Below are positions 25,613 to 35,188 of a stretch of DNA of 64,000 bases, piece after piece (the first letter of the stretch is position 1; every line of letters starts with the position of its first letter). The notes beneath the pieces are model-generated. The model was not told where the DNA came from and searched no databases. It worked only from the letters and a program-made list of their open reading frames with translations. Origin of the DNA: Megasphaera sp. AM44-1BH (GTDB taxonomy: Bacteria > Bacillota > Negativicutes > Veillonellales > Megasphaeraceae); assembly GCF_003467125.1 (NCBI RefSeq), contig NZ_QSFA01000002.1:1-64000 (forward strand), read 5' to 3'. Made by a program: the position numbers and the translations under genes.

Positions 25613-26653
25613 ATGGATTTGGATGAAAGAAAACAGAAAATATTGCAAGCTATCATTCAGGATTACATCACATCTGCCGAACCTGTCGGGTCACGGACCA
25701 TTGCCCGCAAATATAACCTGGGGGTCAGTGCCGCGACTATCCGTAATGAAATGTTTGATCTGGAAATGATGGGATATCTGGAACAGCCCCATACATCGGC
25801 TGGCCGGATTCCTTCCATCAAAGGGTACCGCTTCTATGTGGATTGCCTGCTGAAGCCGGAAAAGGTGACAAATGATGAAAAGAAGTTTGTTGAAACCTGG
25901 TTTCAGGATAAAGTAAGCGATGTCGATCAGATATTTCAGAATACGGCAAAGGGACTGGCCAGAATTACTCACAATGTGACCTTGGTCATGACGTCACAGC
26001 AGCCCGGATCCCGATTGAAATACATACGGTTCCTGCCATTGGATCACCGGCGGGCGATAATGATTGTCGTCACCGATTCCGGTCAGATTGAAAACTGTAT
26101 TTATTCTAAGCCAGATGGAGTCGATGTAGATGAACTCAACATTGTGGCTGAGAAACTGACGAATTTCCTGGCTGGTGTGCCTATGGCCAAGATAGACATG
26201 GACATGCTGCAGCAGTTCCGCGACGATGTTGTCGATGACCTCGATTTGTACCGGACAGCTTTTCGTTCCCTGCACAGAGCATTCCGCCGCCATCAGCAGT
26301 TGTATAAGGGCGGGACGATGGAACTTCTCAATAAGCCGGAGTTTAAAGATGTCGATAAGGCGAAAAGCTTGTTTACCATGCTGGAAGAACAGGATATCGT
26401 AGCCAACATCCTGCATGATGATGGAGAACAGACCGACAAACCGGTAACGGTACGTATCGGTGATGAAGCTAAGTTATCTCCTATCAATGACTGCAGTATT
26501 ATAGAAGCAACCTTTACTGCCAATGACGTAGTCCTCGGTAAGATTGCTGTTTTGGGACCGGCCCGCATGGAATATGCCCGGATCATTGGCTTACTCGATT
26601 TTATGAAACAGCATGTGACGCATATTCTGGAACATTACCAGGATGATAAATAG
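25613..26653 (+). CDS. hrcA: Heat-inducible transcription repressor HrcA
   Basis: A 346-residue repressor that binds the CIRCE element. The N-terminal winged helix shows RKQKILQAIIQDYI, then EPVGSRTIARKY and SAATIRNEM, and the family hallmark GYLEQPHTSAGRIPS follows. Start: ATG 25613 after GAGGTGAT; an in-frame start at 25520 would lie inside the promoter. It is first in hrcA-grpE-dnaK-dnaJ and so represses its own operon; GroE normally modulates it but is not in the window. Confidence 0.95.
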   Translation: MDLDERKQKILQAIIQDYITSAEPVGSRTIARKYNLGVSAATIRNEMFDLEMMGYLEQPHTSAGRIPSIKGYRFYVDCLLKPEKVTNDEKKFVETWFQDKVSDVDQIFQNTAKGLARITHNVTLVMTSQQPGSRLKYIRFLPLDHRRAIMIVVTDSGQIENCIYSKPDGVDVDELNIVAEKLTNFLAGVPMAKIDMDMLQQFRDDVVDDLDLYRTAFRSLHRAFRRHQQLYKGGTMELLNKPEFKDVDKAKSLFTMLEEQDIVANILHDDGEQTDKPVTVRIGDEAKLSPINDCSIIEATFTANDVVLGKIAVLGPARMEYARIIGLLDFMKQHVTHILEHYQDDK

Positions 26654-26667
26654 GAGGGATGCAGTTC

Positions 26668-27285
26668 ATGAGTAAGGATAAGAAAAAAGAGGAAAAAGAA
26701 AAACAGACGACTGCAGAGGCTGTAGAAGAAACAAAACAGCCTGCTGATGAAATAGCAGCAGAAGAAAAAGCGGCAGATGATGGCGCTGATACGAAACAGG
26801 CGGACAACCAGAACGTACAGCAGCCGGATGCCACAGCGCAGGCAGAGGCGGCCGCAGCGGAAATGAAATCGCGCTACGTACGTCTCCAGGCTGATTTTGC
26901 CAATTTCAAGAAGCGGACTGCTACAGAAAAGCAGCAGATTTCTGAAGTCGTCAAAATGGATGTCCTTCAGAACATCCTGCCGGTGATTGATAATTTTGAA
27001 CGGGCACTGCAAGTGCCGCAGGATTCTCTTTCGGATGAGCTCAAATCGTTTGTAGATGGCTATACCATGATTTACAAACAGCTTATGACGGTTCTCGAAA
27101 AAGAAGGTGTTACGAAAATTGATGCCGTAGGCAAGCCGTTTGATCCGAATTATCATCAGGCAGTCATGCGGGTCCCCAGCGATGAATACGACAATGACGT
27201 CGTTGTGGAAGTCCTGCAGGAAGGATATCTGCTGGGTGACAAGACATTGCGCCCGGCAATGGTTAAAGTTGCATTTAACGGTTAA
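26668..27285 (+). CDS. grpE: Nucleotide exchange factor GrpE
   Basis: A 205-residue DnaK cochaperone. A charged, low-complexity N terminus (about residues 1-65, rich in Glu, Lys, Ala and Gln) is followed by the coiled coil and the conserved YVRLQADFANFKKRTATEK, then the C-terminal beta domain YLLGDKTLRPAMVKVA. The start ATG 26668 follows AGGAGGG. It releases ADP from DnaK. The acidic N-terminal stretch is longer than usual but not abnormal. Confidence 0.95.
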   Translation: MSKDKKKEEKEKQTTAEAVEETKQPADEIAAEEKAADDGADTKQADNQNVQQPDATAQAEAAAAEMKSRYVRLQADFANFKKRTATEKQQISEVVKMDVLQNILPVIDNFERALQVPQDSLSDELKSFVDGYTMIYKQLMTVLEKEGVTKIDAVGKPFDPNYHQAVMRVPSDEYDNDVVVEVLQEGYLLGDKTLRPAMVKVAFNG

Positions 27286-27320
27286 GTATCGTAGAAAGTA
27301 TAAGATTGGAGGAATTACTT

Positions 27321-29183
27321 ATGTCTAAAGTAATTGGTATTGATTTAGGTACGACAAACTCGGTTGTAGCTGTTATGGAAGGCGGCGAACCGACCGTTAT
27401 CACGAATACAGAAGGTTCCAGACTGACACCGTCTGTCGTTGGCTTCTCCAAGACCGGTGAACGTCTCGTTGGCCAGCTGGCAAAACGCCAGGCTGTTTCC
27501 AACCCGGAAAACACGATTTCTTCCATTAAACGTCACATGGGCGAAAACTATACTGTCGATATCCAGGGCAAGAAATATACACCCCAGGAAATCTCGGCCA
27601 TGATCCTGCAGAAATTGAAGGAAGATGCGGAAAGCTACCTCGGTGAAAAAGTCACCCAGGCTGTCATTACCGTTCCGGCATATTTCAATGATGCCCAGCG
27701 TCAGGCTACGAAAGATGCTGGTAAAATCGCCGGCCTCGACGTACTTCGTATCGTCAATGAACCGACGGCTGCAGCCCTCGCTTATGGCCTGGATAAAGGC
27801 GGCGACGGCAAGATTCTCGTATTCGACCTTGGCGGTGGTACATTCGATGTATCTATCCTTGAACTGGGCGATGGCGTATTCGAAGTAAAAGCTACAAACG
27901 GGAATACACACCTCGGCGGCGATGACTTTGATAATAAAGTCATGAACTGGATGATCAGCGAATTCAAGAGCCAGACCGGTATTGACCTCTCGCAGGATAA
28001 AATGGCAGAACAACGTCTGAAAGAAGCTGCAGAAAAAGCCAAGATTGAATTGTCTACGGTCCTTTCGACCAATATCAACCTGCCGTTCATTACGGCCGAT
28101 GCAACAGGTCCGAAACATCTCGACCTGACGCTGACCCGTGCTAAATTCAACGAACTGACGGAAGATCTCGTACAGGCTACGATGGAACCGACCCGTAAGG
28201 CTATCGCTGATTCCGGTTTCTCTATCGATGAAATCGATAAAATCATCCTTGTTGGTGGTTCCAGCCGTATCCCGGCTGTACAGGAAGCCATCAAACAGGT
28301 ACTGGGCAAAGAACCGAGCAAGGGCGTCAACCCCGATGAATGTGTTGCCGTCGGCGCTGCTATCCAGGCCGGTGTCCTCGTCGGTGATGTAAAAGACGTA
28401 CTGCTCCTCGATGTTACGCCGCTGTCCTTAGGGATTGAAACACTGGGCGGTGTCTTCACCAAAATCATCGACCGCAATACGACCATCCCGACATCGGGCA
28501 GCCAGATTTTCTCGACTGCTGTCGATAATCAGCCGTCTGTCGATGTCCATGTCCTGCAGGGCGAACGTGAAATGGCTGCCGATAACAAGACACTGGGCCG
28601 TTTCGAATTGACCGGTATCCCGGCTGCTCCCCGTGGAGTACCCCGTATCGAAGTCACATTTAACATCGATGCCAACGGTATCGTAAATGTATCGGCTAAA
28701 GATCTGGGAACGGGCAAGGAACAGAAGATTACTATTAAATCTTCTTCGGGCCTCGATAAGAGCGAAATCGACCGCATGGTCAAGGAAGCCGCTGCTCATG
28801 AAGCAGAAGATAAGAAACGTAAAGAAGCCATTGAAGCCAAGAACAACGCTGATTCCCTGATTTATCAGGCAGAAAAGACGATTAAAGACCTGGGTGACAA
28901 AGCCGATGCTTCTAAAGTTTCTGAAATCAAATCGAAGATTGCCGACCTCAAAGAAGCCGTCAAGACAAACGATGTCGATAAGATCAAAGCCGCTTCGGAA
29001 GCTCTGACTAAACCGCTCTATGACCTGACCAGCGATATGTACAAACAGGCCGATGCCCAGCAGCAGGCTGCACAACAGCAGGCAGGAGCACAGCAGAGTG
29101 GCAGTGCACAGCAGCAGGAAAGCCAGAGTGGTGAAAAAGTCGTCGATGCAGACTACAAAGTCGTCGATGACGATCAGAAGTAA
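27321..29183 (+). CDS. dnaK: Chaperone DnaK (Hsp70)
   Basis: A 620-residue Hsp70. The ATPase signatures are IGIDLGTTNSVVAVMEG, VFDLGGGTFDVSILELG and ILVGGSSRIPAVQ, and the substrate domain carries DVTPLSLGIETLGG. The C terminus ends with a Gln/Ala-rich linker (QQQAAQQQAGAQQSG) before an acidic tail. The ATG at 27321 follows GGAGGA. As in other Firmicutes, the ATPase domain lacks the extra segment of proteobacterial DnaK. Codon bias indicates high expression. Confidence 0.97.
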   Translation: MSKVIGIDLGTTNSVVAVMEGGEPTVITNTEGSRLTPSVVGFSKTGERLVGQLAKRQAVSNPENTISSIKRHMGENYTVDIQGKKYTPQEISAMILQKLKEDAESYLGEKVTQAVITVPAYFNDAQRQATKDAGKIAGLDVLRIVNEPTAAALAYGLDKGGDGKILVFDLGGGTFDVSILELGDGVFEVKATNGNTHLGGDDFDNKVMNWMISEFKSQTGIDLSQDKMAEQRLKEAAEKAKIELSTVLSTNINLPFITADATGPKHLDLTLTRAKFNELTEDLVQATMEPTRKAIADSGFSIDEIDKIILVGGSSRIPAVQEAIKQVLGKEPSKGVNPDECVAVGAAIQAGVLVGDVKDVLLLDVTPLSLGIETLGGVFTKIIDRNTTIPTSGSQIFSTAVDNQPSVDVHVLQGEREMAADNKTLGRFELTGIPAAPRGVPRIEVTFNIDANGIVNVSAKDLGTGKEQKITIKSSSGLDKSEIDRMVKEAAAHEAEDKKRKEAIEAKNNADSLIYQAEKTIKDLGDKADASKVSEIKSKIADLKEAVKTNDVDKIKAASEALTKPLYDLTSDMYKQADAQQQAAQQQAGAQQSGSAQQQESQSGEKVVDADYKVVDDDQK

Positions 29184-29209
29184 GTTGTAAGTAAAGAGGG
29201 GCTGCCCAT

Positions 29210-30436
29210 ATGAGCAAAAAAGATTATTACGAAGTACTTGGCGTTCCCAGAGACGCCAGCGAAGCGGAAATTAAAAAAGCGTTTCGCAAACTGGCAATAA
29301 AATATCATCCAGATAAAAACCGGGACAACCCTAAGGCTGCAGAAGAAAAGTTCAAAGAAGTCAACGAAGCCTACAGCGTTTTGTCAGATAAGAACAAACG
29401 CGCCCAGTATGACCAGTTCGGCCCCGATGCGTTCCAGAACGGCGCAGCCGGAGCCGGCGGCTTCGGGCAGGGTGGTTTTGGCGGATTCGGCGGATTTGGT
29501 CAGGGCGGTTTCAGCTCTGGCGGATTCGGCGGATTTGGTGATATCTTTGATTCCTTCTTTGGCGGCCAGGGCAGCCGACAGTCGAATGGTCCGGAACGGG
29601 GAGCCGATCTCCGCTTTGATGTGGATATTACATTCAAGCAGGCTGCCTTCGGGACGGAAATGGAAATTCAGGTGCCGAAGAATGAAACATGCGAACACTG
29701 TCATGGGAATGGTGCCGAACCTGGCAGCAAGGTAGATACGTGCCCTGTCTGCCATGGTACCGGCCAGCAGCGGGTCGTACAGAACACGCCTTTCGGACAG
29801 ATGGTCAATGTCAGGACCTGTTCCCATTGTGGCGGGACTGGCAAAATCATCCATGAAAAATGCAAGAAATGCCATGGCGAAGGCACGGTAAAAGTGCGCA
29901 AGAAACTGAAAATCAAGATTCCTGCCGGTGTCGATGACGGCGCCCGCCTGCGCGTAGCCGGCGAAGGCGAACCGGGTGTACGCGGCGGCGGTCATGGCGA
30001 TTTGTATGTCTATATCTTCGTGCGCCGGGATCCGCAGTTTACCCGCCAGGGCAATGATGTCGTGTCACAGCAGACCATCACCTTTGCACAGGCGGCACTG
30101 GGATGCACTATCCGCGTGGATACCATCGACGGACAGGTCGATCTGAAAGTTCCGGCCGGTACCCAGAGTGGCACCATTTTCCGGATCAAAGGCCATGGCG
30201 TACCTTATCTGGGCTCCAGTGGCCGCAGAGGTGATCACCATGTGCAGGTCAACATCACGACGCCAAAGCGCATGAATGCCAAACAGAAAGAACTCCTGAA
30301 AGAATTTGCCCGGGCCGGTGGAGAAACCTGGGTGGGGGAGTCTAAAGAAGAAGGTTTCTTTGAAAAAGTAAAAAAGAAAGTAACCGACTTCATCCGCTCC
30401 ATGAATAATTCCGGAACAATTGCCGGAAATCTATAA
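29210..30436 (+). CDS. dnaJ: Chaperone DnaJ (Hsp40)
   Basis: A 408-residue class I J-protein: J domain with the HPD triad (KYHPDKNRDN), a long Gly/Phe region (about residues 77-125), four CxxCxGxG zinc motifs (CEHCHGNG, CPVCHGTG, CSHCGGTG, CKKCHGEG), and the C-terminal beta domains. It is somewhat longer than E. coli DnaJ because of the G/F region and the tail. It stimulates DnaK ATPase activity. It ends the operon at a strong terminator. Confidence 0.96.
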   Translation: MSKKDYYEVLGVPRDASEAEIKKAFRKLAIKYHPDKNRDNPKAAEEKFKEVNEAYSVLSDKNKRAQYDQFGPDAFQNGAAGAGGFGQGGFGGFGGFGQGGFSSGGFGGFGDIFDSFFGGQGSRQSNGPERGADLRFDVDITFKQAAFGTEMEIQVPKNETCEHCHGNGAEPGSKVDTCPVCHGTGQQRVVQNTPFGQMVNVRTCSHCGGTGKIIHEKCKKCHGEGTVKVRKKLKIKIPAGVDDGARLRVAGEGEPGVRGGGHGDLYVYIFVRRDPQFTRQGNDVVSQQTITFAQAALGCTIRVDTIDGQVDLKVPAGTQSGTIFRIKGHGVPYLGSSGRRGDHHVQVNITTPKRMNAKQKELLKEFARAGGETWVGESKEEGFFEKVKKKVTDFIRSMNNSGTIAGNL

Positions 30437-30440
30437 AACA

Positions 30441-30481
30441 CAAAAACACTGCAGGTGTGATTTGCATCTGCAGTGTTTTTG
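30441..30481 (+). terminator. Terminator of the dnaK operon
   Basis: The 14-base arms CAAAAACACTGCAG / CTGCAGTGTTTTTG with a 13-base loop include a T run in the 3' arm and so could act in both directions. Confidence 0.85.
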
Positions 30482-30615
30482 TATGCATAAGAAAAGATAT
30501 AAGAATATTTTTAGAATCTGGCAGGATTTTACTGTCCTGTGACGAATATAATAAATAAGGATTGTATGCCTTTTATGGAAAATACTATTTTATCGATTTA
30601 TGAGGAGGATATACC

Positions 30616-30996
30616 ATGTTTGCAGATAAAGACGATAAGAAATTTACGTTGGCAGAAAAAAATGAAATCGGGTTCCGGAAAGAATTGTATCAGAATCTTC
30701 TGGCTGAAGGAGAACAGGTACTGCTTGAATTCAACGCCCAGCGCAATGTGGTTGTACTGACCGATAGAAAAATCATCGGCGTCCGTGTGGAAGCCTATAC
30801 GGCGCGGCATAAAGCAGCCCTGGTCATCCCGTACAGCAAGATTACGGCCTATTCGGCTGAAGTCAGCGATAATTCGGAAATGGATACGGAATTCAAAATC
30901 TGGGCTCCGTCTGTTGATTGCTGCACCTTCCGCGTACTGGAAGATACGATTGATATGAAGGAAATCCTTCATATCCTGGTAACGTATATCGGATAA
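30616..30996 (+). CDS. Small PH-like domain protein
   Basis: A 126-residue cytoplasmic protein that resembles the bacterial PH-like domain (YvbH/bPH) family: an initial helix (NEIGFRKELYQNLLAEGEQV) followed by alternating beta strands (VVVLTDRKIIGVRVEAYT, VIPYSKITAYSAEV, FKIWAPSVDCCTFRVLED) and a final helix. No catalytic residues are evident. AGGAGG precedes the ATG. It sits alone between the heat-shock operon terminator and its own terminator, so it is probably transcribed separately. Function unknown. Confidence 0.65.
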   Translation: MFADKDDKKFTLAEKNEIGFRKELYQNLLAEGEQVLLEFNAQRNVVVLTDRKIIGVRVEAYTARHKAALVIPYSKITAYSAEVSDNSEMDTEFKIWAPSVDCCTFRVLEDTIDMKEILHILVTYIG

Positions 30997-31039
30997 CGCC
31001 AAATACTAAACATCAAACTTTGAACTTGAAACTCACCAG

Positions 31040-31087
31040 GAAGCTGCCCCGTTACGTTTCTATCTTAACGGGGCAGCTTCTTGTTTT
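31040..31087 (+). terminator. Rho-independent terminator
   Basis: GAAGCTGCCCCGTTA and TAACGGGGCAGCTTC form a perfect 15-base stem with an 11-base loop, followed by TTGTTTTT. Confidence 0.93.
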
Positions 31088-31113
31088 TATCTATTTCTAT
31101 GTAAAATCTGTAC

Positions 31114-31142
31114 TTGACAAGTATACTTATAAAGTGTACTAT
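31114..31142 (+). promoter_or_regulatory. Promoter of cysE with embedded inverted repeat
   Basis: -35 TTGACA (31114-31119), 17-base spacer, -10 TACTAT (31137-31142); TATAAT also starts at 31140. The spacer holds an inverted repeat AGTATACTT - ATA - AAGTGTACT (31120-31140, one G-T mismatch), a likely repressor site. Confidence 0.65.
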
Positions 31143-31176
31143 AATAGTAATATTTATGCGATAAGAAGGGTTGAGC

Positions 31177-32136
31177 ATGGGTGAACTGATTTCCAAAAAC
31201 ATACAAGGTGTCGTCGATAGCATTCTGGCTGACTATAATCATGAAGGGCAGAGAGAAATCGACAAACTGGATATTTTCAATAAACCGAATAAGAAGGTCA
31301 TTGTCGATATCATTACTAAACTGCTGCGGATTATTTATCCGGGGTATATCAAGGATAAGACCTACCGGTTTTATGATATTGGCAACAATCTGACCGTCGT
31401 CATCGAAGATGTGGCGTACAATCTCTGTAAGCAGATTACTATTGCCCTGAAGTACAAGGGAATGACTCAGAACGTCAAGATTGATAATGTGGAACAGCGG
31501 GCAGAACAGGCAACGCTGACGCTGCTCAAGACGATTCCAAAAATCCGGGAATACATTGAAACGGATATTGAAGCGATTTTCGAGGGGGATCCGGCGGCCG
31601 AAAGTAAGGCCGAAGTTATTTTTTCCTATCCCGGCCTGTTTGCCATTTCCGTCCATCGCGTGGCACATATTCTGTACAAAATGCAGATTCCTATCATTCC
31701 GCGGGTCATGTCGGAATATGCTCATGGTATGACGGGAATTGAAATCAATCCTGGCGCAGAGATAGGCAAATATTTTATGATTGACCATGGCACGGGCATT
31801 GTCATCGGAGAAACGACAGAAATCGGCGAACATGTCAAATTGTATCAGGGCGTTACCCTGGGGGCGCTCTCGCTGAAAGATGGCCGCAAGCTGGTTCATC
31901 AGAAACGGCATCCGACCATCGAAGATAATGTGACCATTTATTCCGGAGCATCCATCATGGGCGGCGATACAGTCATCGGCCATGATTCGGTCATAGGCGG
32001 TAACGTGTTTATCACTAAATCGGTAGCACCGGGTACCAAAGTCAGCGTCAAGAATCAGGAATTGCGCTTTGATGAAGATAAGCATGCTGTGAAGAATGTC
32101 GATGAAAATGATGAAACCTGGTTTTACATTATTTAA
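31177..32136 (+). CDS. cysE: Serine O-acetyltransferase (EpsC-type)
   Basis: A 319-residue enzyme making O-acetylserine from serine and acetyl-CoA for cysteine synthesis. The C-terminal half is the left-handed beta helix with hexapeptide repeats and the family core HGTGIVIGETTEIGEH and LYQGVTLGA; the helical N terminus is long, as in the serine acetyltransferase EpsC subgroup. The ATG at 31177 follows AGAAGGG; an upstream TTG overlaps that site. It is placed between the heat-shock operon and prmA with its own promoter and terminator. The inverted repeat in the promoter suggests sulfur-dependent control (inference). Confidence 0.9.
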   Translation: MGELISKNIQGVVDSILADYNHEGQREIDKLDIFNKPNKKVIVDIITKLLRIIYPGYIKDKTYRFYDIGNNLTVVIEDVAYNLCKQITIALKYKGMTQNVKIDNVEQRAEQATLTLLKTIPKIREYIETDIEAIFEGDPAAESKAEVIFSYPGLFAISVHRVAHILYKMQIPIIPRVMSEYAHGMTGIEINPGAEIGKYFMIDHGTGIVIGETTEIGEHVKLYQGVTLGALSLKDGRKLVHQKRHPTIEDNVTIYSGASIMGGDTVIGHDSVIGGNVFITKSVAPGTKVSVKNQELRFDEDKHAVKNVDENDETWFYII

Positions 32137-32162
32137 GAGCTGCCATTGGCGGCTCTTTTTTC
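32135..32162 (+). terminator. Terminator overlapping the cysE stop
   Basis: AAGAGCTGCC / GGCGGCTCTT arms with a 3-base loop, then TTTT. The stem begins within the TAA stop codon. Confidence 0.85.
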
Positions 32163-32268
32163 ATTGCCAGAAGGTGGAAAAAATATGGTATAATATAAAT
32201 CAGATTTATTATTACTATGCATAAGGGCTGCCAGCTGGCTGAATCGCCGCAGCAGACAGGAGAAGCGT

Positions 32269-33147
32269 ATGGAATATAAAGAAATAGATGTATTTGTATC
32301 TCCCGGGTTTACCGATCTGATTTCTCTCATTTTATGTGAGTGTGGCAGTCAGGGATCGATTATCCATGATGAGGAAACGTATGATGACCTGATCCGCATC
32401 ACGGCTTATTTCCCGGCAGACGATGCTACGGCGGAACAGGCCGTACGGGAACGGATGAAATTGCTGCAGGAGCGGACTCCCCGTATGGGACGCTGGCATA
32501 TAATGACCCGCAACGCTGATGATGCCGACTGGTTATACCGCTGGCAGGATTATTTTCACGCGACGAAGATTTCTCCCCATCTCTGGGTAGAACCATCATG
32601 GGAGACGGCGGAACCGGGGCCGGGAGAAAAAGTCATCCGCATCGATCCCGGCGTCGCTTTTGGCAGCGGCCTCCATGCGACGACGGCTATGTGCATTTCC
32701 TATCTGGAACAGGTTATACAGCCGGGGCAGCTCGCCTATGATATCGGGACTGGTACGGGTATACTGGCCATTGCGGCGGCTAAACTGGGAGCCGGTCATG
32801 TGACAGCCGTGGATCTCGACCAGAAAGCGGTGGACCAGGCGGTAGTCAACGTGGAACTCAATGAGTTAAGTGACCGCGTCGATGTCATGAACAGCGACCT
32901 TCTCGGCGCCATATCGGACAAGGGACATAAAGCCGATGTTGTTACGGCCAATCTGGTCACCAATGCCGTACTATCTTTGCTGCCGGATCTGGCCAGCTAT
33001 ACTCATAGCGGCTCCGATGTGATCGTCAGCGGCATCATTGATGACCGTATCGGAGAAATACGGAATTCAGCAGAACAGACGGGTTATGAATGGGTATCAG
33101 ACACTTTGCAGGATGGCTGGTATGCTGTTTTGCTCAGGAGGAAATAA
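32269..33147 (+). CDS. prmA: Ribosomal protein L11 methyltransferase
   Basis: A 292-residue SAM-dependent enzyme that trimethylates L11. The N-terminal substrate domain leads to the Rossmann core with PGVAFGSGLHATTAMCI, YDIGTGTGILAIAAAKLGA and the NLVTNAV motif (family NxxxN/NPPY equivalent). It begins a translationally coupled operon: its TAA shares an A with the ATG of rsmE (TAATG). This prmA-rsmE-mtaB order downstream of dnaJ is common in Firmicutes; here the PH-like and cysE genes lie between. Confidence 0.93.
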   Translation: MEYKEIDVFVSPGFTDLISLILCECGSQGSIIHDEETYDDLIRITAYFPADDATAEQAVRERMKLLQERTPRMGRWHIMTRNADDADWLYRWQDYFHATKISPHLWVEPSWETAEPGPGEKVIRIDPGVAFGSGLHATTAMCISYLEQVIQPGQLAYDIGTGTGILAIAAAKLGAGHVTAVDLDQKAVDQAVVNVELNELSDRVDVMNSDLLGAISDKGHKADVVTANLVTNAVLSLLPDLASYTHSGSDVIVSGIIDDRIGEIRNSAEQTGYEWVSDTLQDGWYAVLLRRK

Positions 33148-33872
33148 TGCGTAAAGTATTCGTCGGTTTTCCGATTACATCTGATTTTATTCTGTCGCCG
33201 GAAGATTCGCGCCATATCGTCACGGTGCTGCGCAAACGCCAGGGTGATCGTGTCCCTGTGACGGATGCAGAAGGCGTGACTTATGAATGCCGTATCAAAA
33301 AGGCAGACAGCCAGCAGACGTTGATGGAACCCCTGCATAGGACGGGTGAGAGACCGGAATCGGCAGGCAGAGTGATCCTGGCGGCAGGACTTTTAAAAAA
33401 TGATAAGTTTGAATGGGTGGTCCAGAAGGCAGCCGAGCTGGGGGTCAGTGCTATCGTTCCTGTACAAATGGAGCATTGTGTAGTAAAATTAAACGATACG
33501 CGCCGCAAGGACCGGCGCCTGCGCTGGCAGCGGATAGCACAGGAAGCGGCTAAGCAGTGTGGCCGCAATGATATCCCGGACGTGACGGATGTACTGTCTT
33601 TTACGGAAGTACTGGATACATACGGGACGATGCCTGTCATTATTCCCTTTGAGAAAGAAACGAGGCCTCTGCGCGAATGCTGCGCCACCGTGCGGACGGG
33701 GGACGTGGTCATCTGTATCGGCCCGGAAGGCGGTTTTTCCGATGGAGAAATCGCCGCGGCTTCAATGAGGGAGCAGTGCCAGACCGTTTCCCTTGGTCCC
33801 CGGATATTACGGGCTGAGACGGCAGCTATCGCGTCTCTGGCGATTATCATGTATGAAAGAGGATTCAAATAA
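33147..33872 (+). CDS. rsmE: 16S rRNA m3U1498 methyltransferase
   Basis: A 241-residue SPOUT methyltransferase. The N-terminal PUA-like part has SRHIVTVLRKRQGD; the knot domain has CIGPEGGFSDGEIA and LGPRILRAETAAIASLAI, the SAM-binding trefoil loops. The start ATG 33147 follows AGGAGG and overlaps the prmA stop; its own stop overlaps the mtaB start in the same way. Confidence 0.95.
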   Translation: MRKVFVGFPITSDFILSPEDSRHIVTVLRKRQGDRVPVTDAEGVTYECRIKKADSQQTLMEPLHRTGERPESAGRVILAAGLLKNDKFEWVVQKAAELGVSAIVPVQMEHCVVKLNDTRRKDRRLRWQRIAQEAAKQCGRNDIPDVTDVLSFTEVLDTYGTMPVIIPFEKETRPLRECCATVRTGDVVICIGPEGGFSDGEIAAASMREQCQTVSLGPRILRAETAAIASLAIIMYERGFK

Positions 33873-35188
33873 TGCCAACTATTGCTTTTGTTACCCTGGG
33901 ATGCCGGGTCAACCAATATGATACGGACAGCATGCGCGGCCTGTTTCTAAAAGCAGGCTATACAGAGCGGGATTTTCATGATGCCGCTGATGTCTACGTC
34001 GTCAATACCTGTTCAGTGACACAGATGGGAGAAAAAAAGTCACGGCAGCTGATCCGCCGTGCAAAAAAAATAAATCCATCGGCCATCGTCGTAGTGACAG
34101 GCTGCTATGCCCAGCTGAATCCGGAATTGCTGTCATCTATGCCCGATGTAGATGCCGTTGTAGGTACGAATGAACGGCACCGTATCGTACCGCTGGTACA
34201 GATGCTTCTCGGCCGGGGCGGCGGTGAAGCAGTGACGGCTGTCCATGATGCCCGTAATGCCGATGCCTTTGAGGAAATACCCTTGTATCCATCGGCGGTT
34301 GAACATACCCGGGCGGATCTGAAAATCCAGGAAGGGTGCAATAATTTCTGTTCCTATTGTATCATTCCTTACACCCGCGGAGCTTTGAAATCACGCCAGC
34401 CCGATGCGATAATCAGGGAAGCACAGCGGCTGGTGGATGCAGGGTTCAGGGAACTGGTCCTGACCGGTATCCACCTCGGCGCTTATGGCAGAGAGCTGCC
34501 GGACCATCCCGGCCTGGCGCTGATACTGAGACGGCTCCTGGAAGAAACGGATGTACAGCGGATCCGGCTTGGCTCGCTGGAATCGCTGGAAGTCGATGAT
34601 GAACTCATTGATGTCATGAACCAGTCCGACCGCATCTGTCCCCATCTGCACCTGCCTCTCCAGTCGGGATCGGATACCATATTGAAAGCGATGAACCGTA
34701 AATATACAAAAGAGGAATTCATCTGTCTCATTGAGACCCTGCGCCACCGTATTCATCATCTGACGGTTTCGACGGACCTGATCCTGGGATTTCCCGGTGA
34801 AACGGATGAACTCTTTGAAGAAACGCTGGATACATTGCAGAAGCTTCGCTTTTCCCATATCCATGCCTTTCCTTATTCTCCCCGCCAGGGAACGCCGGCA
34901 GCGGCTATGAAAGACCAGGTAGACCCGGCTGTCAAGAAAAAGCGGGTGGAAATCGTACAGGCCCTGTCAACCCGGCAGAAGGCAGAATGGCTGCAGCAGA
35001 TGATCGGCCAGACGGTCCGGGTCCTGATTGAAAAACAGGATGGTACGACGGGGGAAGGCTTTTCAGAAAACTACGAACGCGTCTGTGTCAGGGGACTTAC
35101 ATCTCATCAGGAAGGTTCCATTGTTCCCGTCGTACTGACGGGAGCAGATGACCATAGATTAACAGGCATCATTAAGGAGGAGATTTAA
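33872..35188 (+). CDS. mtaB: tRNA t6A37 methylthiotransferase MtaB
   Basis: A 438-residue radical SAM enzyme that adds a methylthio group to t6A37 of tRNA. The N-terminal UPF0004 domain brings three cluster cysteines (GCRVNQYD, NTCSVTQ, TGCYAQL), the radical SAM core has CNNFCSYC (CxxxCxxC), and a TRAM domain closes the protein. It is the third gene of the prmA operon; hinT starts at the base after its stop. Confidence 0.93.
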   Translation: MPTIAFVTLGCRVNQYDTDSMRGLFLKAGYTERDFHDAADVYVVNTCSVTQMGEKKSRQLIRRAKKINPSAIVVVTGCYAQLNPELLSSMPDVDAVVGTNERHRIVPLVQMLLGRGGGEAVTAVHDARNADAFEEIPLYPSAVEHTRADLKIQEGCNNFCSYCIIPYTRGALKSRQPDAIIREAQRLVDAGFRELVLTGIHLGAYGRELPDHPGLALILRRLLEETDVQRIRLGSLESLEVDDELIDVMNQSDRICPHLHLPLQSGSDTILKAMNRKYTKEEFICLIETLRHRIHHLTVSTDLILGFPGETDELFEETLDTLQKLRFSHIHAFPYSPRQGTPAAAMKDQVDPAVKKKRVEIVQALSTRQKAEWLQQMIGQTVRVLIEKQDGTTGEGFSENYERVCVRGLTSHQEGSIVPVVLTGADDHRLTGIIKEEI

